From NCBI GenBank assembly GCA_002401545.1, contig NVTJ01000013.1:1-17479 (forward strand): DNA of 17,479 nucleotides, written 5' to 3'. Below, one piece after another: positions 13,760 through 17,479 of the stretch. Numbering within the stretch: position 1 is the stretch's first letter; the number at the start of each line of letters is the position of its first letter. The notes under the pieces are model-generated. The model was not told the DNA's origin. It was given only the letters and a program-made list of their open reading frames with translations, and made no database searches. The position numbers and the translations under genes are program-made. The stretch comes from Alphaproteobacteria bacterium (GTDB lineage Bacteria; Pseudomonadota; Alphaproteobacteria; Sphingomonadales; Emcibacteraceae).

Positions 13760-14683
13760 TTACTTCAAGCCCCCGAAGCGCTGAAAAAATTCTTTATCCG
13801 GCGGCGGCAGACGCCCCTGTTCAGTGGCTATTATTGTGCTGAGGCAATTTTCTGATTTTTTCAGCAGCAACCGATAAATATTCCGGCAAAGCTCATAGGC
13901 GCTATTGCCTTCCCAATGGGCGGGCATCAGCATATCCGGCAGGCGCGGGTCTCTTAACAGGATCTTGCGATACTCATGGATCATCAATATTCTGGTGAGC
14001 AGACAGTCCATTTCTTCCGGTATGTCACCTGCGGACAACCTTTGATATACAGGCCGGTATCTTTCCAGAAATTTGCCGTATTTGACGCTTAGCTCCTCCA
14101 GATTCCAGCAGCCTTTGACCATTGTATCCAACGCAGCGGAGGCGGTCAGTTCATGGGATGCTCTCTGGAGGATGATCACATGATTTCTGATGTTCAGATC
14201 ATCCAATGTCCGTTCCAAAGGCCGCATATCAGGCATGGGGTGGGCCAGTATACCCTTGGCAATCCGGCCAAAGCCGAGCCAGCCAAGTTCTTTGACGGCA
14301 AGGTCTTTATTGATATTTTTATGGTCGGGAAGGATCACCAGAGTCCAGCGCCTGTCCCAGTTGCTGCGGGGGCCAGCATAAATTTGCGGTGTGGCATTCC
14401 TGAACCGCCGTCGGCCTGACCCGGTCAGGCTGTAATAGCTTTTACGGCCTACCTGATGAGGGCTGATCCAGTTGTCCCTGTTCAGGCGGGAAACGGCGGT
14501 TCGTACATGCCGCGCGTTAATGCCCAGTGGCGCCAGCAGGTTGATCACACTGCCCAGCCATGCTGCGCCGCCCCGCAGGGCCAGCATGTCGCCATAGACG
14601 GTGATTATAAGGGATCCCACTTTAAGGGGTTGCTGTTCCTGAAAATTTTGTATCAGTTTTTCTAATTGCGGGGCCATTGTCAT
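13760..14683 (-). CDS. paaX: Phenylacetate degradation repressor PaaX
   Basis: Transcriptional repressor of paa genes, released by phenylacetyl-CoA in studied systems. The 307-residue protein matches PaaX: the N-terminal winged helix (LIITVYGDMLALRGGAAWLGSVINLLAPLGINARHVRTAVSRLNRDNWI, about 25-73), the linker VGRKSYYSLTGSGRRRF, the central domain beginning WDRRWTLVILP, and the C-terminal region with LTRILMIHEYRKILLRDPRLPDMLMPAHWEG. The start is ATG 14683. Its ribosome binding site is weak, which may keep the level low. A second ATG lies two codons in. It is upstream of paaA on the same strand, unlike E. coli where paaX follows the operon. Its promoter candidate overlaps a TGATACA, suggesting autoregulation. 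Confidence 0.94.
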   Translation of the reverse strand: MTMAPQLEKLIQNFQEQQPLKVGSLIITVYGDMLALRGGAAWLGSVINLLAPLGINARHVRTAVSRLNRDNWISPHQVGRKSYYSLTGSGRRRFRNATPQIYAGPRSNWDRRWTLVILPDHKNINKDLAVKELGWLGFGRIAKGILAHPMPDMRPLERTLDDLNIRNHVIILQRASHELTASAALDTMVKGCWNLEELSVKYGKFLERYRPVYQRLSAGDIPEEMDCLLTRILMIHEYRKILLRDPRLPDMLMPAHWEGNSAYELCRNIYRLLLKKSENCLSTIIATEQGRLPPPDKEFFQRFGGLK

Positions 14684-14707
14684 TTTATTTGGTTATTTCA
14701 CTGGTTT

Positions 14708-14736
14708 TTTATAAAATCATTTATTTTTTGTATCAC
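14708..14736 (-). promoter_or_regulatory. Candidate paaX promoter with overlapping TGATACA site
   Basis: Minus-strand GTGATA (14731-14736, 4 of 6) and TATAAA (14708-14713, 5 of 6) are spaced by 17 bases. The sequence TGATACA (14729-14735) covers the -35 and repeats the core of the operator candidates before paaA, which would allow PaaX to repress its own gene. The flanks fit the 15-base PaaX consensus poorly (about 8 positions). Confidence 0.4.
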
Positions 14737-14759
14737 TTTCAATGTCATCAGGCAAAATA

Positions 14760-14788
14760 AAAGACCATTCAGAGTTTGAATGGTCTTT
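14760..14788 (-). terminator. Rho-independent terminator after the PepSY gene
   Basis: A perfect 11-bp stem, AAAGACCATTC with GAATGGTCTTT, with a 7-base loop (14771-14777), followed on the minus strand by TATTTTG. It lies 20 bases past the stop of the PepSY gene and about 75 bases before paaX, so it ends the kinase/PepSY transcription and insulates the paa genes. It is the clearest terminator in the window. Confidence 0.85.
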
Positions 14789-14808
14789 GTCTTATGGGGT
14801 GTGATATC

Positions 14809-15132
14809 TTATTGGAGGTGAATATTTCCCGTCTTTGCATCGACAGAGGCGGTGGCGACAGTTCTGGTGCGGTCTTTGATGGTGATGACCCATTTGCCGT
14901 CTATTTTACGTGCAGGCCTCGCCGTATAGCCTTCGCCATTATATTCACGCTTCAATAAAGTCCTGACCAGGTTTCTGGCATTGCTTTTTGAGATCATGGA
15001 CGGTTTTTCATCGGGGGATATTTTTTCACCGGTGGGGGAAATATCGTGGGCAAATGCCGTTCCGCCGAGGCCGGCAGTAACGGCAATTACGGTTGCCAGA
15101 GAGATGGCTTTAAATGTTCTGTTACGGGTCAT
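14809..15132 (-). CDS. Small secreted PepSY-domain-like protein
   Basis: A 107-residue protein with a classic signal peptide (MTRNRTFKAISLATVIAVTAGLGGTAFA, cleavage likely before HD). The mature part, SNARNLVRTLLKREYNGEGYTARPARKIDGKWVITIKDRTRTVATASVDAKTGNI, has the helix-then-strand pattern and DAKTG turn of PepSY-like domains. Such domains occur in peptidase propeptides and small periplasmic proteins and may modulate proteases or sensors. The ATG at 15132 is supported by AGGAGAAG just upstream; an open frame further upstream is not protein-like. It follows the sensor kinase on the same strand after 177 bases, in which I could not identify a promoter. Regulation by the kinase is a guess from position. 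Confidence 0.82.
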   Translation of the reverse strand: MTRNRTFKAISLATVIAVTAGLGGTAFAHDISPTGEKISPDEKPSMISKSNARNLVRTLLKREYNGEGYTARPARKIDGKWVITIKDRTRTVATASVDAKTGNIHLQ

Positions 15133-15309
15133 GGTTTCTTCTCCTGTTTGTGTTTCGGGGTGGCTGATGAAACATTCATACAGTGGCAAGATGATTATCA
15201 GAAGTCGAATGCGATGAAGAAGGGGCTGCTTGCGGCAAGAGGTAACCGATTGAGATAAAAGAATATTTTTTTGCGATAAGATGTGATTTTGGCCCGCAGA
15301 AAGACAGAC

Positions 15310-17361
15310 TTAAATATGCGGCGGGAAGGTGATCAATACGGTTGTTCCGACCCCTAACGTGCTTTTGATCTTTACCCTTCCGTCATGAAGTTCCATCAGG
15401 GATTTTACCAGCGGCAGGCCAAGGCCGGTTCCTTCAAATTCCCGGCTTAAGCTGCTGTCAGCCTGGCGGAAGGGTTCCATCATGGATTCGATCTCGGACC
15501 CATCAATGCCAATTCCTGTATCAGCAACACTAATGGTAGTTTCACCGGTATCATTTACTTTATGGGAAATATGTATGCTTCCTCCCGGGGGGGTGAATTT
15601 TACCGAATTTGACAGAAGGTTGATCATAATCTGTTTGAACATTCTTCTGTCGGCCTGGATTACGGTATCTGTATCCTTAGCCTCGTTGAAAATAGTTATT
15701 TCAGCAGCGGCAGCGCGCATGTCAAGGAAAGTAACGCATTCTTTAAGAAATTTCCCGAGGGGGATTGATTCAAGTTCGATATCGGCCATACCGGCCTCAA
15801 CTTTTGACAGATCAAGAATGTCATTAATGATATTCAGCAGGTGATGGCCACTCATGTGAATATCTTTACTATATTCTCTGACCTTGTCAGCGGAGGTTTC
15901 CGCAAATTTATCTTGTGACATTATTTCCGAGAAACCAATGATGGCATTGAGCGGTGTTCTCAGTTCGTGGGACATATTTGCCAGAAAATCGGTTTTGGCC
16001 TTATTGGCTTTCAGGGCTTCCATAAGGGCTTTTTTACTATCTTCTTCCGCCTTTATACGTTCTGTGATGTCATGATAAATCACAATTATTTCATCATCCT
16101 TCGTATGGTTTTGAAAATATTCAAACCTCCGCCCGCCGGGCGGTGTATTATGCCCGTGAGTAGTCTCCGGCTTTTCCATATCCTCCATGCGCTGCCGGAC
16201 CATCTCATCAGTGTCGCCGGGGCCATAATCACCTCTTTCTGCCCTAAAGGTGAATACCTGTTTGATATGGGCACCCAGGTGGCATATTTCCGGGGGCAGG
16301 CCGAATTTATTTATCAGGTTTGTGGACAGAACTTTAAACCGCCTTTCCCGGTCAAGCAAATACAGGCCGCCGGACATATGATTGATCGCGATCTCGAACC
16401 ATTCTTCTCTTTTGGCCAGATCAGATTTTATCTGTTTCTGGTTATCAATAATGATGGCAAGGATAACGATGGTAGCGTTGAGGGCGATTAACCCCACATT
16501 CATTTCGGCGACCTGACCGTAAGAGGAAAACCCGACAGTGCCAAAGGGGGCATAGCCAAGTGAAGCAAGATATTTGGTGAAAAGGCTGGTTATAATAGAA
16601 CAGGTCAGCGTGATGCGAATACCAAAACGGAAAGCCGTCCAGACCAGAATGGAGAAAGTTAAATAGGGAAAAATATAATGAAGCTGTGTCTGGCTGTTCA
16701 GGCTGACGAGGGTGACTGTCACAATAAACAACAGGATAGCCCACATCAGGGAAAATTCAATAATCTTGCGGGTGGATTTCTTTCCCGGTGATGTCTGATC
16801 AGGAATGATATAGCATAATACGGCGGGCAGTAACAGAAGCTGCCCCAGATAGGCACTGGTAAAAACCCTAAAGCCGGTCTTGATGAAATTTATATCAGTC
16901 ATTACGGCTGAAAATAAAACAACAGACAGGATAGTGGTTATCATTATGGCAAGTGCCGTGGCCCATATGCTGGTTGAAATGAGGGACTTAAGTTTCTTTC
17001 TTGTCGGTGTTGTGCCCACTGTTTTGCGGATAATCAGGGCCAGAAGAAAAATTTCGAACAGGTTGATGGCCCATAAAACAAGAGATGGTGTTATCTCCGG
17101 CAGACCCGTCGGCAGTTGGCTGGCCAGAAGCCCAATGGCACAGAAAAACAATATTATCGGCCAGTTCTTATCACGGTTAAACAGCAGGACAGCAACCGGA
17201 AAGGCATTGACGGACCATATGACGGGGCCATTGGTGACAGGAAATATGAATATGGTCGACAGATATACGAGCAGGCCATATACTGAGCTTGTCAGCAGAC
17301 CTTTTACGAATATATTTGCAACCGTAAAATGTAAGTGTTTCATATAACTTAAACTGGTCAA
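15310..17361 (-). CDS. MASE1-PAS hybrid-less sensor histidine kinase
   Basis: A 683-residue membrane sensor kinase. The N-terminal part (about 15-305) has eight or so hydrophobic segments and resembles the MASE1 integral sensory domain. A PAS domain follows at about 320-437, ending YHDITERIKAEED, then the HisKA dimerisation domain with the phospho-acceptor His465 in NMSHELRTPLNAIIGFSEIM, and the HATPase domain with the N box NLLSNSVKF (581-589), the G1 box DTGIG (614-618) and the G2 box GTGLGL (644-649). It ends after the ATPase domain, so there is no receiver. The start is TTG 17361, with AGGAAG 6 bases upstream; ATG 17343 lacks a ribosome binding site but is possible. No response regulator is encoded in the window. 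The signal is unknown. Confidence 0.93.
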   Translation of the reverse strand: MTSLSYMKHLHFTVANIFVKGLLTSSVYGLLVYLSTIFIFPVTNGPVIWSVNAFPVAVLLFNRDKNWPIILFFCAIGLLASQLPTGLPEITPSLVLWAINLFEIFLLALIIRKTVGTTPTRKKLKSLISTSIWATALAIMITTILSVVLFSAVMTDINFIKTGFRVFTSAYLGQLLLLPAVLCYIIPDQTSPGKKSTRKIIEFSLMWAILLFIVTVTLVSLNSQTQLHYIFPYLTFSILVWTAFRFGIRITLTCSIITSLFTKYLASLGYAPFGTVGFSSYGQVAEMNVGLIALNATIVILAIIIDNQKQIKSDLAKREEWFEIAINHMSGGLYLLDRERRFKVLSTNLINKFGLPPEICHLGAHIKQVFTFRAERGDYGPGDTDEMVRQRMEDMEKPETTHGHNTPPGGRRFEYFQNHTKDDEIIVIYHDITERIKAEEDSKKALMEALKANKAKTDFLANMSHELRTPLNAIIGFSEIMSQDKFAETSADKVREYSKDIHMSGHHLLNIINDILDLSKVEAGMADIELESIPLGKFLKECVTFLDMRAAAAEITIFNEAKDTDTVIQADRRMFKQIMINLLSNSVKFTPPGGSIHISHKVNDTGETTISVADTGIGIDGSEIESMMEPFRQADSSLSREFEGTGLGLPLVKSLMELHDGRVKIKSTLGVGTTVLITFPPHI

Positions 17362-17383
17362 CTGATGCTTCCTGGCATATTAC

Positions 17384-17397
17384 GCAAAACTTTTTGC
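17384..17397. repeat. Short palindrome at the kinase transcription start
   Basis: GCAAAA and TTTTGC flank CT, a 14-base site lying where transcription from the candidate promoter would begin (about 17395). It could be an operator for a regulator of the kinase gene, but the arms are AT-rich and short. Confidence 0.35.
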
Positions 17398-17401
17398 AAA
17401 G

Positions 17402-17429
17402 GTTATATGAAAAACCTTAAAAATTTCAA
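17402..17429 (-). promoter_or_regulatory. Probable promoter of the sensor kinase gene
   Basis: Minus-strand TTGAAA (17424-17429, 5 of 6) and TATAAC (17402-17407, 5 of 6) with a 16-base spacer. The start near 17395 would give a leader of about 34 bases carrying the AGGAAG ribosome binding site for TTG 17361. Confidence 0.6.
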
Positions 17430-17460
17430 TAACGTCAGTAAATTTTTGGTGAGATTTGGC

Positions 17461-17479
17461 AAGATTATCTTTTAATCTT
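17461..17479. repeat. Inverted repeat at the window edge
   Basis: AAGATTA and TAATCTT with a 5-base loop (TCTTT) form a perfect 7-bp stem ending at the last base. It may be a terminator for a plus- or minus-strand neighbour outside the window, or a regulator site. The sequence needed to decide is not present. Confidence 0.4.

Noticed and set aside
15229..15239. CTTGCGGCAAG palindrome before the PepSY gene
   Set aside because: The arms are 5 bases around a single base, too short to claim as an operator or hairpin, with no second copy beyond a GGCAAGA fragment.
15967..16491. Plus-strand open frame opposite the sensor kinase
   Set aside because: The opposite strand encodes the clear PAS-HisKA part of the kinase; this frame is a shadow.

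Overview
The window reads as an ordinary chromosomal segment of an alphaproteobacterium. Evidence for this is the small (4.5S-type) SRP RNA next to dnaX-ybaB-recR, a CycM-type membrane-anchored cytochrome c divergent from a monofunctional prephenate dehydratase, and alphaproteobacterial-looking RecR, PheA and PaaABCDE proteins. I cannot fix the order or genus. I see no phage, plasmid, transposon, CRISPR, tRNA or rRNA, and no gap above 300 bases without a gene.

Layout. Bases 1-391 hold the end of an aldehyde dehydrogenase (+). Bases 455-3366 hold the minus-strand block ffs (SRP RNA) > dnaX > ybaB > recR, for protein targeting, the clamp loader and recombination repair. Bases 3482-4890 (+) hold nudC and a hotdog acyl-CoA thioesterase. 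pheA (-) and cytochrome c (+) diverge from a shared 142-base intergenic region. Bases 6475-9852 (-) look like one operon: a membrane-anchored protein of unknown function > M17 leucyl aminopeptidase > short MarR regulator > NlpC/P60 peptidase with SH3-like domains. This suggests peptide or cell-wall-peptide turnover.

Bases 9956-14683 (-) are a compact phenylacetate unit: paaX (GntR-like wHTH repressor), then paaABCDE, the ring 1,2-epoxidase of phenylacetyl-CoA (catalytic PaaA, PaaB, structural PaaC, Fe-S maturation-like PaaD, reductase PaaE). The ligase paaK and the later paa steps (paaG, paaZ, paaJ, paaH) are absent from the window. The 106-base gap before paaA carries a promoter candidate framed by two near-palindromic TGWTACA sites. 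A related TGATACA lies on the candidate paaX promoter, suggesting PaaX control of both. Bases 14809-17361 (-) hold a MASE1-PAS-HisKA-HATPase sensor kinase followed by a small secreted PepSY-like protein, which ends in the clearest rho-independent terminator of the window.

I found no convincing undescribed system. The points most worth a second look are the putative PaaX operators, a long inverted repeat between ffs and nudC that overlaps the ffs promoter and abuts the nudC ribosome binding site, a possible alternative fold in the SRP RNA, the unknown membrane protein heading the aminopeptidase operon, and the kinase without a response regulator beside a PepSY gene.
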